This document shows, in pieces, positions 18,801-28,949 of a stretch of DNA of 64,000 nucleotides. The translations under genes were made by a program, and so were the position numbers. Below the pieces are notes generated by a model. That model did not search any database. It saw nothing but the letters and a program-made list of their open reading frames with translations, and had not been told where the DNA came from. This DNA comes from Streptomyces omiyaensis (GTDB lineage: Bacteria; Actinomycetota; Actinomycetes; Streptomycetales; Streptomycetaceae). The first letter of the stretch is position 1. Each line of letters starts with the position of its first letter. The stretch is from positions 1-64,000 of the forward strand of contig NZ_BMVV01000008.1 in assembly GCF_014650895.1 (NCBI RefSeq), read 5' to 3'.

Positions 18801-20189
18801 TCAGGCCGCCGGCCGGACGTTGTGGTTGAGGCGGAACACGTTGTCGGGGTCGAAGGCCGCCTTCACGGCGGCCAGCCGGGGGAGGTTCCCGGCGCCGAAC
18901 CCGGCGACGACCCGCTGCTCGCCCTCCGCGCCGATGAAGTTGAGGTACACGGCGTCCGTCGTCCACGGCTTCACGTCCGAGCGGACGTCGTGCACCCACT
19001 GCACCACCCGCCCGTCGTCCGCCGGATCCTGCCACGTCGCGAACGGGTGCACCACCCACGGCGCGGTCCGCCACGGCAGCGGGTACCCGGACGGCCCGGC
19101 CGCCACCGCCCCGCCCATCATGAAGAGCACGTGCTGGGTCGCGGTCCCGGCCGGCACCCGGTCGCCCCGCGCGCAGAAGACGTCCACGGCCTCGTCCGGG
19201 AGGCCGCCGAGGTACTCCGCCGACCAGTAGTTCCGCAGCCCCGGCGGGTCGTCCAGCATGCACTGGAGGTCCGCGTACGGGATGTCGGTGACGACCTCCA
19301 CCACCGGCCGCAGCGCCAGCAGCCGCTCGGCGACCTCGTGGAGCCGGGCCACCGGGCCGGCGCAGGTCACCAGCGCCCCGCAGACCAGCTGCCCGACCAG
19401 GTGCTCGGGCACGAACGGCTCCGGCGGGGCGGGGAAGTAGAGGACGCCGCCGCCGAGCTCGTCCGGCGCCCACGACGCCAGGTCGCGGTAGGCGCGCACG
19501 ACCTCGGGGCCGTACCGGGGCGGGTAGAGGAGCAGCGCCACGCTCATGTGCGGCAGCTCGTGGAGCCGCAGCGTCAGCGAGGTGACCACCCCGAAGTTGC
19601 CCCCGCCGCCGTGCAGCGCCCAGAACAGCTCCGGGTTCTCGTCCGCGCTCGCCACGACGTGCTTCCCCTCCGCCGTGATCAGCTCGGCCGCCAGCAGGTT
19701 GTCGGAGGCCAGTCCGAACTTCCGCTCCAGCCAGCCGGAACCGCCGCCGAGCACGAAGCCGCCGACGCCGGTGGTGGAGACCCGTCCGCCCGTCGTCGCC
19801 AGGCCGAAGGGCTGGGTCGCCCGGTCGAGGTGGCCCATGGTCGCGCCGCCCTCGACCCGCACCGTCAGGTGCTCCGGGTCCGCGACCACCGCGTGCATCC
19901 GGCGCAGGTCGACGACGAGCCCTCCGTCGACGACCGAGGTGCCGGCGACGCTGTGCCCGCCGCCGCGCACCGCGATCTGCAGCCCGGTCTCCCGGCCGAA
20001 GAGGATCGCGTTGGCCACGTCGGCCGCGCCCGCGCACTGGGCGATCACCGCGGGCCGCCGGTCGATCATCCCGTTGTGGACGGCCCGGGCCTCGTCGTAG
20101 CCGGGATCGCCGGGCACGCGTACCTCGCCGGCCAGATCCTCGCGGAGTCCGGCCAGGGCGCTCTCCGGAACGGTGGTGTGGGGAGCCAT
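18801..20189 (-). CDS. FAD-binding oxidoreductase with BBE domain
   Basis: 462 aa, ATG 20189 preceded by a GGGGGG ribosome site. The PCMH-type FAD domain carries AVRGGGHSVAGTSV, whose His is the usual covalent 8-alpha-histidyl FAD link. The next motif reads VSTTGVGGFVLGGGSGW, and the Cys that makes the second link in bicovalent enzymes is not there. This suggests a mono-covalent flavin as in 6-hydroxy-D-nicotine oxidase. The C-terminal berberine-bridge segment ends VFRLNHNV. These enzymes oxidise alcohols, sugars or amines to give H2O2. The substrate is unknown. No signal peptide. Confidence 0.9.
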   Translation of the reverse strand: MAPHTTVPESALAGLREDLAGEVRVPGDPGYDEARAVHNGMIDRRPAVIAQCAGAADVANAILFGRETGLQIAVRGGGHSVAGTSVVDGGLVVDLRRMHAVVADPEHLTVRVEGGATMGHLDRATQPFGLATTGGRVSTTGVGGFVLGGGSGWLERKFGLASDNLLAAELITAEGKHVVASADENPELFWALHGGGGNFGVVTSLTLRLHELPHMSVALLLYPPRYGPEVVRAYRDLASWAPDELGGGVLYFPAPPEPFVPEHLVGQLVCGALVTCAGPVARLHEVAERLLALRPVVEVVTDIPYADLQCMLDDPPGLRNYWSAEYLGGLPDEAVDVFCARGDRVPAGTATQHVLFMMGGAVAAGPSGYPLPWRTAPWVVHPFATWQDPADDGRVVQWVHDVRSDVKPWTTDAVYLNFIGAEGEQRVVAGFGAGNLPRLAAVKAAFDPDNVFRLNHNVRPAA

Positions 20190-20258
20190 GGCGCCCCCCT
20201 TTCGGTACGGGGGCCAGGGACACCTCTCATCGTAGGTCCCGGCCCCCGGGGGCGCCGC

Positions 20259-22070
20259 TCAGCCGCCGTAGGCGCCGCTCGCGGTCAGCCGCAGGGCGGT
20301 GTCGATCAGCGGGACGTGGCTGAACGCCTGCGGGAAGTTGCCCACCTGCCGCTGGAGCCGGGGGTCCCACTCCTCGGCGAGCAGCCCCAGGTCGTTGCGG
20401 AGCGAGAGCAGCTTCTCGAAGAGGGTGCGGGCCTCGTCGACCCGGCCGATCATCGCCAGGTCGTCGGCGAGCCAGAAGGAGCAGGCGAGGAACGCGCCCT
20501 CGTCGCCCTCCAGGCCGTCGACGCCCGCCTCCTCGCCGGCCGTCGGGTAGCGCAGCACGAAGCCGTCCTCGGTGGACAGCTCGCGCTGGATCGCCTCGAT
20601 GGTGCCGATCACCCGCTTGTCGTCCGGCGGGAGGAAGCCCATCTGCGGGATCAGCAGGAGCGAGGCGTCCAGCTCCTTGGAGCCGTACGACTGGGTGAAG
20701 GTGTTCCGCTCCTTGTCGTAGCCCTTCTCGCAGACGTCCCGGTGGATCTCGTCGCGCAGCTCGCGCCAGCGCTCCAGCGGTCCCTCCGCGTCGCCGGACT
20801 CGATCAGCTTGATCGTCCGGTCGACCGCCACCCAGGCCATCACCTTGGAGTGGGTGAAGTGCCGGCGGGGGCCGCGGACCTCCCAGATGCCCTCGTCGGG
20901 CTGGTTCCAGTTCTTCTCCAGGTAGGCGATCAGCTTGATCTGGAGCAGCGAGGCGTAGTCGTTGCGGGACAGGCCCGTCATGTGGGCCAGGTGCAGGGCC
21001 TCGGTGACCTCGCCGTACACGTCGAGCTGGAGCTGGTTCGCGGCGCCGTTGCCGACCCGGACCGGGCCGGAGTTCTCGTACCCGGGCAGCCAGTCCAGCT
21101 CCGCCTCGCCGAGCTCCCGCTCGCCCGCGATGCCGTACATGATCTGGAGGTTCTCCGGGTCGCCGGCGACCGCGCGGAGCAGCCAGTCCCGCCAGGCGCG
21201 GGCCTCCTCGCGGTAGCCGGTGCGCAGCATCGAGGAGAGGGTGATGGCGGCGTCCCGCAGCCAGGTGTAGCGGTAGTCCCAGTTCCGCACGCCGCCGATC
21301 TCCTCCGGCAGCGAGGTGGTGGGGGCGGCGACGATGCCGCCGGTCGGCGCGTACGTCAGCGCCTTCAGGGTGATCAGGGAGCGGACCACGGCCTCCCGGT
21401 AGGGGCCGTGGTACGTGCAGTGCTCCACCCAGTCGCGCCAGAAGACGGTGGTCGCCTCCAGGGAGCCCTCGGGGTCCGGCAGCGCCGGCGGCTCCTTGTG
21501 CGAGGGCTGCCAGGAGAGGGTGAAGGCGATCCGTTCGCCGGGGGAGACGGTGAACTCGGAGTAGGTGGTGAGGTCCTCGCCGTGGGTCTCGGCGTCGGTG
21601 TCGAGCCAGACGGAGTCGGGTCCGGCGACGGCGACGGTGCGGTCGCCGACCTTGTGCACCCAGGGCACGATCCGGCCGTAGCTGAACCGCATCCGCAGCG
21701 CCGAGCGCATCGGGACCCGGCCGCTGATCCCCTCCACGATCCGGATCAGCTGCGGGGCGCCGTCGCGCGGGGGCATGAAGTCGGTCACCCGGACCGTGCC
21801 GCGCGGGGTGTCCCACTCGGACTCCAGGACCAGCGAGTCGCCCCGGTAGCGGCGGCGGTCGGCGGGGGCGGGGTCGGCGTCGGCGGGGCCGGCCGGGCCC
21901 ACTCTCCAGAAGCCGTGTTCCTCGGTGCCCAGCAGCCCCGCGAAGATCGCGTGCGAGTCGAAGCGGGGCAGGCAGAGCCAGTCGACGCTGCCGTCCCGGC
22001 AGACCAGCGCCGCGGTCTGCATGTCCCCGATGAGTGCGTAATCCTCGATACGCCCGGCCACGTGCTTCAC
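20259..22070 (-). CDS. Glycoside hydrolase family 15 protein (glucoamylase/trehalase type)
   Basis: 603 aa, GTG 22070, weak ribosome site. The N-terminal beta domain starts IEDYALIGDMQTAALVCRDGSVDWLCLPRFDS, the typical opening of actinobacterial GH15 proteins. The (alpha/alpha)6 domain holds GVRNWDYRYTWLRDAA, GIWEVRG with the general-acid Glu, and FTHSKVMAWVAVDR. Some mycobacterial relatives are trehalases and others act on maltose or oligosaccharides, so substrate assignment stays open. The protein lacks a signal peptide and should be cytoplasmic. It is same-strand as the BBE gene but separated by 69 bp. Confidence 0.9.
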   Translation of the reverse strand: MKHVAGRIEDYALIGDMQTAALVCRDGSVDWLCLPRFDSHAIFAGLLGTEEHGFWRVGPAGPADADPAPADRRRYRGDSLVLESEWDTPRGTVRVTDFMPPRDGAPQLIRIVEGISGRVPMRSALRMRFSYGRIVPWVHKVGDRTVAVAGPDSVWLDTDAETHGEDLTTYSEFTVSPGERIAFTLSWQPSHKEPPALPDPEGSLEATTVFWRDWVEHCTYHGPYREAVVRSLITLKALTYAPTGGIVAAPTTSLPEEIGGVRNWDYRYTWLRDAAITLSSMLRTGYREEARAWRDWLLRAVAGDPENLQIMYGIAGERELGEAELDWLPGYENSGPVRVGNGAANQLQLDVYGEVTEALHLAHMTGLSRNDYASLLQIKLIAYLEKNWNQPDEGIWEVRGPRRHFTHSKVMAWVAVDRTIKLIESGDAEGPLERWRELRDEIHRDVCEKGYDKERNTFTQSYGSKELDASLLLIPQMGFLPPDDKRVIGTIEAIQRELSTEDGFVLRYPTAGEEAGVDGLEGDEGAFLACSFWLADDLAMIGRVDEARTLFEKLLSLRNDLGLLAEEWDPRLQRQVGNFPQAFSHVPLIDTALRLTASGAYGG

Positions 22071-22693
22071 TCCAGTCGAACGGCCTGTCCGCCCCTCGGG
22101 GCGCGTGCAGCATGATCTTGCGAGTTGCGGGAGGTGCCCGCGGTGCCAGTGTGCGGGATGGCCGGCTCCGGCAGCGGGTCGAGGGGAGGCGACACGGCTC
22201 CCGGTCCGGATCCACGGGCGGGGTGGTGCCGTCGGCCGGCCGCCCGGAGACGTGGTCCGAGCGGGATGGTCCGCACCCTAGTGACCGCAGTGATCACCCG
22301 GGTAACGCGCATTGCTCCGAATGGGTGAACGGGGTCTTTTTCCGGGCTTCGCCGGAACGTTTCCCCCAGGCCTCCTCCCTGCCCAGCCCCTGGTCGAGGC
22401 CCGGTCCGGTGGCCGATTCCGTCCCGTCCGGGCCTCCGGCGGGAGCGGAACGAGGGCCTCCGTCCGGCCCCCCGGACGGCCCCACCACCCGCCTTCCCAC
22501 CCGGTCGGCCGCTATGCCGACCGTGTGGCCTGGCGCGGTCTCCTGCGGTCACTGATACCCTGGTACCCCGTGGACCGGTGGGAAACGGCGCCAGCCGAAA
22601 CCCCCGAAACCGCAGCGACGGCACCCCCGATTCTTCCGGAGGACCTGCCGCTTCGCACCTCCAGAACGCGACCACGGGAGCCCCCTCTTGGCG
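22071..22693. other. Intergenic/leader region between GH15 and pyrG, 623 bp
   Basis: No convincing gene. It contains the direct-repeat motif AGTGACCGCAGTGA at 22280-22293, running into the palindrome GTGATCAC, and a possible -10 TACCCT at 22556-22561 without a clear -35. A pyrG leader of about 130 nt would follow. The stretch 22320-22500 is GC-rich and featureless. I see no known riboswitch fold. Confidence 0.45.
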
Positions 22694-24343
<1,650 letters not shown>

Positions 24344-24360
24344 TACGGGGCGTTAACGTA

Positions 24361-24404
24361 GCCGGGGTACGGGTTCTCGCACGAGGACGCGCACCCCGGC
24401 TTTT
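24361..24404 (+). terminator. Hairpin terminator after pyrG
   Basis: The stem GCCGGGGT (24361-24368) pairs with ACCCCGGC (24393-24400) across a 24-nt loop that can pair further, and is followed by TTTT. It lies 17 nt after the pyrG stop. The Nudix gene then has its own ribosome site 7 nt further on, so read-through is probable. Confidence 0.6.
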
Positions 24405-24424
24405 CGTATGTGGGAGGACTACCG

Positions 24425-25051
24425 ATGCAGGTGCAGGACACCCCGGAGGAGTGGCGGGTCGTCGCCACCACCACCCCCTTCAAGGGAAACAAGACGAGTG
24501 TCCGCACGGACGACGTGGTGATGCCGGACGGCTCGGTCGCCCGCCGTGACTACCAGGTCCACCCGGGTTCGGTGGCCGTGCTGGCGCTGGACGACCGCGA
24601 CCGGGTGCTGGTGCTGCGCCAGTACCGCCACCCGGTGCGGCAGAAGCTGTGGGAGATCCCGGCCGGGCTCCTCGACGTGCCCGGCGAGAACCCTCTGCAC
24701 GCCGCCCAGCGGGAGCTGTACGAGGAGGCGTACGCCAAGGCGGGGGAGTGGCGCGTCCTCGCGGACGTCTACACCACCCCGGGCGGCTGCGACGAGGCCG
24801 TACGGATCTTCCTGGCGCGCGACCTGGCCGAGGCGGAGGGGGAGCGGTACGAGGTCTCCGAGGAGGAGGCCGACATGGAGGTGGAGCGGGTCCCGCTGGA
24901 CGAGCTGGTGCGCGGGGTCCTCGCGGGCGAGCTGCACAACAACTGCCTCGTGGTGGGCGTGCTGGCGCTGGTCGCCGCCCGGGCCGGCGAAGGAGTCGAC
25001 GCCCTGCGCCCGGCCGACGCGCCCTGGCCGGCCCGTCCGTTCGAGGCGTAG
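24425..25051 (+). CDS. Nudix hydrolase, ADP-ribose pyrophosphatase-like
   Basis: 208 aa, ATG 24425 with GGGAGGA 8 nt upstream. The Nudix region WEIPAGLLDVPGENPLHAAQRELYEEA keeps the catalytic REL-x-EE core, but the box has one extra residue before the first Glu and Ala in place of the last Gly. VLRQYRHPV before it and TTPGGCDEAVRIFLARDL after it are typical of ADP-ribose pyrophosphatases. The likely reaction is ADP-ribose to AMP plus ribose 5-phosphate. It lies next to pyrG, as in Mycobacterium. A wider substrate range cannot be excluded. Confidence 0.9.
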   Translation: MQVQDTPEEWRVVATTTPFKGNKTSVRTDDVVMPDGSVARRDYQVHPGSVAVLALDDRDRVLVLRQYRHPVRQKLWEIPAGLLDVPGENPLHAAQRELYEEAYAKAGEWRVLADVYTTPGGCDEAVRIFLARDLAEAEGERYEVSEEEADMEVERVPLDELVRGVLAGELHNNCLVVGVLALVAARAGEGVDALRPADAPWPARPFEA

Positions 25052-25339
25052 CGCCCCGGGTCCCGCGTCTTCGGGGCGTGGCGCCCCGGCTGCCCGCGTC
25101 GCGGATGGCGCCCCCGCCCCGGGGCGGGGGGTCTCCCGCCCGGGGCGCGTGCCCGCCGCGGGGCGGGAGACCGCCACGGGGCGGGCGGGGCCACCGGTGT
25201 GACTGTCTGCTGATCCGATCGGGGGACGTGCCCGCCCTGCTCCGCCGGGTCGGTGGCGGGCGCTGAACTACGCTCGTACACGCCCGTGCGGAGCCCCCCG
25301 CGGGATCGGCTCGTGCGCAGGTGGACGGGAGTGTGGCCC

Positions 25340-27325
25340 GTGACGGATCAGGCGGTGGCAGCGGCCGGCAGCCGGCAGTTCTACGGCCGGCAGCGGGAGT
25401 TGAAGGCCCTCCGCGCCGACATCGAGCGGACCGGCCTGGACACCCTCACCGGCCGCAAGGAACCCCGCGCACGCGTCCTCCTCGTCGCCGGGCGGCCCGG
25501 CTCCGGCCGGACCGCGCTCGCCGAGGAACTGATCGCCTCGGTCGCCTCCCGCTACCCCGACGGCGTCTACCGCACCCGGCTCACCGAGCCCGGCGGCGAA
25601 CCCGTCCCCACCGCCCGGGCCGCCCGCGAACTCCTCCGCGACCTCGGGGTCGCGGAACCGCCCGGCGCCGCCGAGGACGAGCTGACCGAACTGGTCCGCG
25701 CGGCACTCGGCGGGCGCCGCGCGGTGCTGCTGCTCGACGACGCCGTCGACGCCGAGCAGGCCGAGCCGCTCCTGCCGGACCATCCCGACGCCCTGGTCGT
25801 CGCGGTCGCCCGGGGGCCGCTCACCGGGATCCCCGACGTCCGGCCCTGCACCCTCGGCGGGCTCGACCCGAAGTCGGCCATCGAGCTGCTGACCTCCTCC
25901 ACCGGATCGGTCCGCATCACCGTCGACCCGCAGGCCGCCGAGGCCCTGGTCGAGGAGTGCGGCGGCCTGCCCGGCGCGGTGGTCCTGGCCGGCGGCTGGC
26001 TGGCCGGCCGGCCCGAGACCTCCGTCGCCGACCTCGCCAAGCGGCTGCGCGGCCAGAACGGCGACCCCCTCACCCGCGCCTTCCTCCTCGCCCACCAGGC
26101 GCTGCCCCAGCCGGCCGCCCGGATACTGCGCTACCTGGCGCTCGCCCCGCTCGGCCGGGCCGACGCCCACACCGCCTCGGCCCTGGCCGGCTGCTCGGTC
26201 CAGGCCGCGGCGACCACCCTCGCGGACTTCGCCCGCCTGGGCCTGGTCACCGAGACCGGGGACGGCGAGTACGAGGCCCCCGGCCATCTCGTCCCCCTCC
26301 TCCGCGCCCAGCTGGAGGAGCGCGACCGGCCCGCCGAGGTGCAGCTCGCCCGGGCCCGGATGCTGGAGCGGACCGTACGGCTCCTCCAGTCCTGCCGTGC
26401 GGTCACCGAACCCGAGGGCTCCCCGGCCCGGCGCAAACTCGCCGGTCTGCCGCGCGCCCTGCGCTTCGCCACCCCCGAGGAGGCGGCCCGGTGGCTCGCC
26501 TCGCGCCGGCCGGCCCTCCTCGCCTGCGCCCGGATGGCCGTCGCCGACGGCGAGCTGGACACCCTCGCCCGCCGGCTCATCGCCTCCCTGGTGCGGGCGC
26601 TCACCGCGCACGGCGGCGCCGAGGCCGCCGCCCCCGACCTCTACGGGCTGCACCGGCTCGTCCTCGACGTGGCCGAGCGGCGCGGACTGCACCGCGAGCG
26701 GGCCGCGGCCCTGCTCAACCTCGGCGACCTCGACGCCCGGACCGGCCGCACGAAGGACGCTCTGCTGCGATATCGGTTGGCATGGGAGGCGGGAAGGCAA
26801 GCAAATGATCCGTACGCCACCGGTCGCGCAATGGAATCCGTAGGAGGCAGCTACCAGGAGCTCGGCGACTGGCAGCGGGCCGGCGACTGGTACGGCCGCG
26901 CCCTCGCCCAGCGCCTCGCCCACGACGAGCGGGCCGACCAGGCGCGCCTCTACACCCGGCTCGGTGCCGTGCAGACCTACGCCGGACGGTACGGCGAGGC
27001 CCTCCGGCACTGGCGGGCGGCCGCGGCCGGATACCGCAGGCTCGGCGATCTCCCGGGCCACGCGCGGGCGTTGAGCGAGGCGGCGCGGGTGCAGGAGTAC
27101 GCGGGCCGCCCGGAGGAGTCGCTGCGGACCTGCGAGGAGGCGGTCGAGTGGGCGCGCCGTGCCCGGGACACCCGGCTCCAGGCGGCGCTCCAGCTCCGGC
27201 TCGCCGACACGCTCGACCGGCTCGGAGACCCGGCCGCGGCCCGGCTGCACCGGGCCGCGGCGGACCGTCTGCTGGAATCCGAACGCTCTGCCTACGAAAT
27301 CCGCAGTGGGTCCGCTGAAGATTAG
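25340..27325 (+). CDS. NTPase (NB-ARC-like) with C-terminal TPR repeats
   Basis: 661 aa. GTG 25340 has GGACGGGAG about 8 nt upstream. After FYGRQRELKALRADI comes a P-loop GRPGSGRT (51-58), in which Arg replaces the usual Walker A Lys, and Walker B RAVLLLDDAVD (127-137). A predicted winged-helix/arm region follows (about 250-340). TPR helices occupy about 430-650, for example GSYQELGDWQRAGDWYGRALAQR and AAAGYRRLGDLPGHARAL. The plan is that of STAND/NB-ARC signalling ATPases, but no N-terminal effector or DNA-binding domain is present. Residues 474-504 are encoded by codons unlike the rest. Ligand and target unknown. Confidence 0.85.
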   Translation: MTDQAVAAAGSRQFYGRQRELKALRADIERTGLDTLTGRKEPRARVLLVAGRPGSGRTALAEELIASVASRYPDGVYRTRLTEPGGEPVPTARAARELLRDLGVAEPPGAAEDELTELVRAALGGRRAVLLLDDAVDAEQAEPLLPDHPDALVVAVARGPLTGIPDVRPCTLGGLDPKSAIELLTSSTGSVRITVDPQAAEALVEECGGLPGAVVLAGGWLAGRPETSVADLAKRLRGQNGDPLTRAFLLAHQALPQPAARILRYLALAPLGRADAHTASALAGCSVQAAATTLADFARLGLVTETGDGEYEAPGHLVPLLRAQLEERDRPAEVQLARARMLERTVRLLQSCRAVTEPEGSPARRKLAGLPRALRFATPEEAARWLASRRPALLACARMAVADGELDTLARRLIASLVRALTAHGGAEAAAPDLYGLHRLVLDVAERRGLHRERAAALLNLGDLDARTGRTKDALLRYRLAWEAGRQANDPYATGRAMESVGGSYQELGDWQRAGDWYGRALAQRLAHDERADQARLYTRLGAVQTYAGRYGEALRHWRAAAAGYRRLGDLPGHARALSEAARVQEYAGRPEESLRTCEEAVEWARRARDTRLQAALQLRLADTLDRLGDPAAARLHRAAADRLLESERSAYEIRSGSAED

Positions 27326-27338
27326 TACTTTGAAAGGC

Positions 27339-27366
27339 TAGACAGCGGGAACTCCTTCATTAGACT
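27339..27366 (+). promoter_or_regulatory. Putative ald promoter
   Basis: TAGACA (27339-27344) and TAGACT (27361-27366) give a -35/-10 pair with a 16-bp spacer in an AT-richer gap, about 105 bp before ald. The -35 matches TTGACA in five of six positions. The leader then contains the unusual AT-rich TATGTATC stretch near 27420. Inferred by eye only. Confidence 0.45.
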
Positions 27367-27471
27367 GGTTCTGCCGCGTTCGAGCGTGGTCTGCCCCGGT
27401 GCGCCGCAGTGCATCCGGGTATGTATCGCAGTGCACCAGTTATCCCCCTGATTCAAGGACCGTGATCGACG

Positions 27472-28587
27472 ATGAAGGTCGGCATCCCCCGCGAGGTCAA
27501 GAACAACGAGTTCCGCGTGGCCATCACCCCCGCCGGTGTCCACGAGCTCGTCCGCAACGGCCACCAGGTCTTCATCGAGCAGAACGCCGGCGTCGGCTCC
27601 TCGATCACGGACGAGGAGTACGTCGCCGCGGGCGCCGAGATCCTCGCCACCGCCGACGAGGTCTGGGGCACGGCCGACCTGCTCCTCAAGGTCAAGGAGC
27701 CGATCGCGGAGGAGTACCACCGCCTCCGCAAGGACCAGACGCTCTTCACCTACCTGCACCTGGCCGCCTCCAAGGAGTGCACGGACGCCCTCCTGGAGTC
27801 CGGCACCACCGCCATCGCGTACGAGACGGTCGAGACCGCGAACCGCGCCCTCCCGCTGCTCGCCCCGATGTCCGAGGTCGCGGGCCGCCTGGCCCCGCAG
27901 GTCGGCGCCTACCACCTGATGCGCTCGGTCGGCGGCCGCGGCGTCCTCCCCGGAGGCGTCCCCGGCACCCACGCCGGCAAGGCCGTCGTCATCGGCGGCG
28001 GCGTCTCCGGCTGGAACGCCACCCAGATCGCCGTCGGCATGGGCTTCCACGTGACCCTGCTCGACCGCGACATCAACAAGCTCCGCGAGGCCGACAAGAT
28101 CTTCGGCACCAAGGTCCAGACGGTCGTCTCCAACGCCTACGAGCTCGAGAAGGCCGTCGTCGAGGCCGACCTCGTCATCGGCGCCGTCCTCATCCCGGGC
28201 GCCAAGGCCCCGAAGCTGGTCACCAACGAGCTCGTCGCCAAGATGAAGCCCGGAAGTGTCCTTGTCGACATCGCGATCGACCAGGGCGGCTGCTTCGAGG
28301 ACTCGCACCCGACCACCCACGCCGAGCCGACCTTCCAGGTCCACAACTCGGTCTTCTACTGCGTCGCCAACATGCCCGGCGCGGTCCCGAACACCTCCAC
28401 CTACGCCCTCACCAACGCCACGCTGCCCTACATCGTGTCGCTGGCGAACAACGGCTGGGCCGAGGCGCTCCGCCGCGACGCCGCCCTCGCCCTGGGTCTC
28501 AACACCCATGACGGCAAGGTGGTTTACAAGGAGGTCGCCGAGGCGCACGGCTACGAGCACGTCGAGCTGAGCGCCCTCATCGGCTGA
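27472..28587 (+). CDS. ald: Alanine dehydrogenase
   Basis: 371 aa, ATG 27472, AAGGA 12 nt upstream. [20 protein letters not shown] is the invariant start. The active-site residues known from the M. tuberculosis enzyme fall at the same numbers: K75 in VKEP and H96. The NAD-binding glycine motif is [11 protein letters not shown] (about 170-180). It interconverts L-alanine and pyruvate plus NH3 with NAD and is often induced by alanine or low oxygen. Strong terminator follows. In Mycobacterium ald is not at this locus, so its place here is a Streptomyces feature. Confidence 0.97.
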   Translation: MKVGIPREVKNNEFRVAITPAGVHELVRNGHQVFIEQNAGVGSSITDEEYVAAGAEILATADEVWGTADLLLKVKEPIAEEYHRLRKDQTLFTYLHLAASKECTDALLESGTTAIAYETVETANRALPLLAPMSEVAGRLAPQVGAYHLMRSVGGRGVLPGGVPGTHAGKAVVIGGGVSGWNATQIAVGMGFHVTLLDRDINKLREADKIFGTKVQTVVSNAYELEKAVVEADLVIGAVLIPGAKAPKLVTNELVAKMKPGSVLVDIAIDQGGCFEDSHPTTHAEPTFQVHNSVFYCVANMPGAVPNTSTYALTNATLPYIVSLANNGWAEALRRDAALALGLNTHDGKVVYKEVAEAHGYEHVELSALIG

Positions 28588-28652
28588 CCCCGAAGGGACC
28601 GTCGACGGCCCGGGCGCCGACCCCGTCAACGCCCGCCGTCAATGTCACGCAC

Positions 28653-28685
28653 CCGGCCGGACCTTGTTCGACAAGGTCCGGCCGG
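28653..28685 (+). terminator. Strong hairpin terminator after ald
   Basis: A 15-bp perfect stem (28653-28667 with 28671-28685) and a 3-nt loop, lying 65 bp after the ald stop. No T-run follows, as is common for streptomycete terminators. Confidence 0.75.
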
Positions 28686-28843
28686 CTGTGTCTCCGGCCA
28701 CGCCAAAACGTTCGGTCAACTCGCGTCGAACGTAACCCTTTAACCGTTTCGCACACCCCTGAAACGTGTGGATGCATCGTTGCGCGCCCTTGACAGAGGC
28801 GTGTTCGGTTGCCGACACAACGGGCCGGGTCCGGGCGATTGTG

Positions 28844-28873
28844 TTGCTGCGGACCGGTGACACGCCATAGAGT
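28844..28873 (+). promoter_or_regulatory. Putative promoter of parA-like/scp operon
   Basis: TTGCTG (28844-28849) and TAGAGT (28868-28873) with an 18-bp spacer. A transcript starting near 28880 would have a leader of about 70 nt ending in a full AAGGAGG ribosome site (28932-28938). The 28686-28843 stretch is AT-richer than average and holds no gene; a TTGACA at 28790-28795 there has no good -10 partner. Confidence 0.5.
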
Positions 28874-28949
28874 CGCCAACCGTCGGCATGGTGCCACGCT
28901 GACAGATCGATAAATGTTCCTGGTCACATCCAAGGAGGTAAGACGACTT

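Noticed and set aside
27330-27335. TTGAAA as -35 of the ald promoter
   Set aside because: Spacing of 25 bp to the TAGACT -10 is too long; TAGACA with 16 bp fits better.
28790-28795. TTGACA as -35 of a parA promoter
   Set aside because: No TANNNT at 16-19 bp downstream; the TTGCTG/TAGAGT pair further down is better placed.
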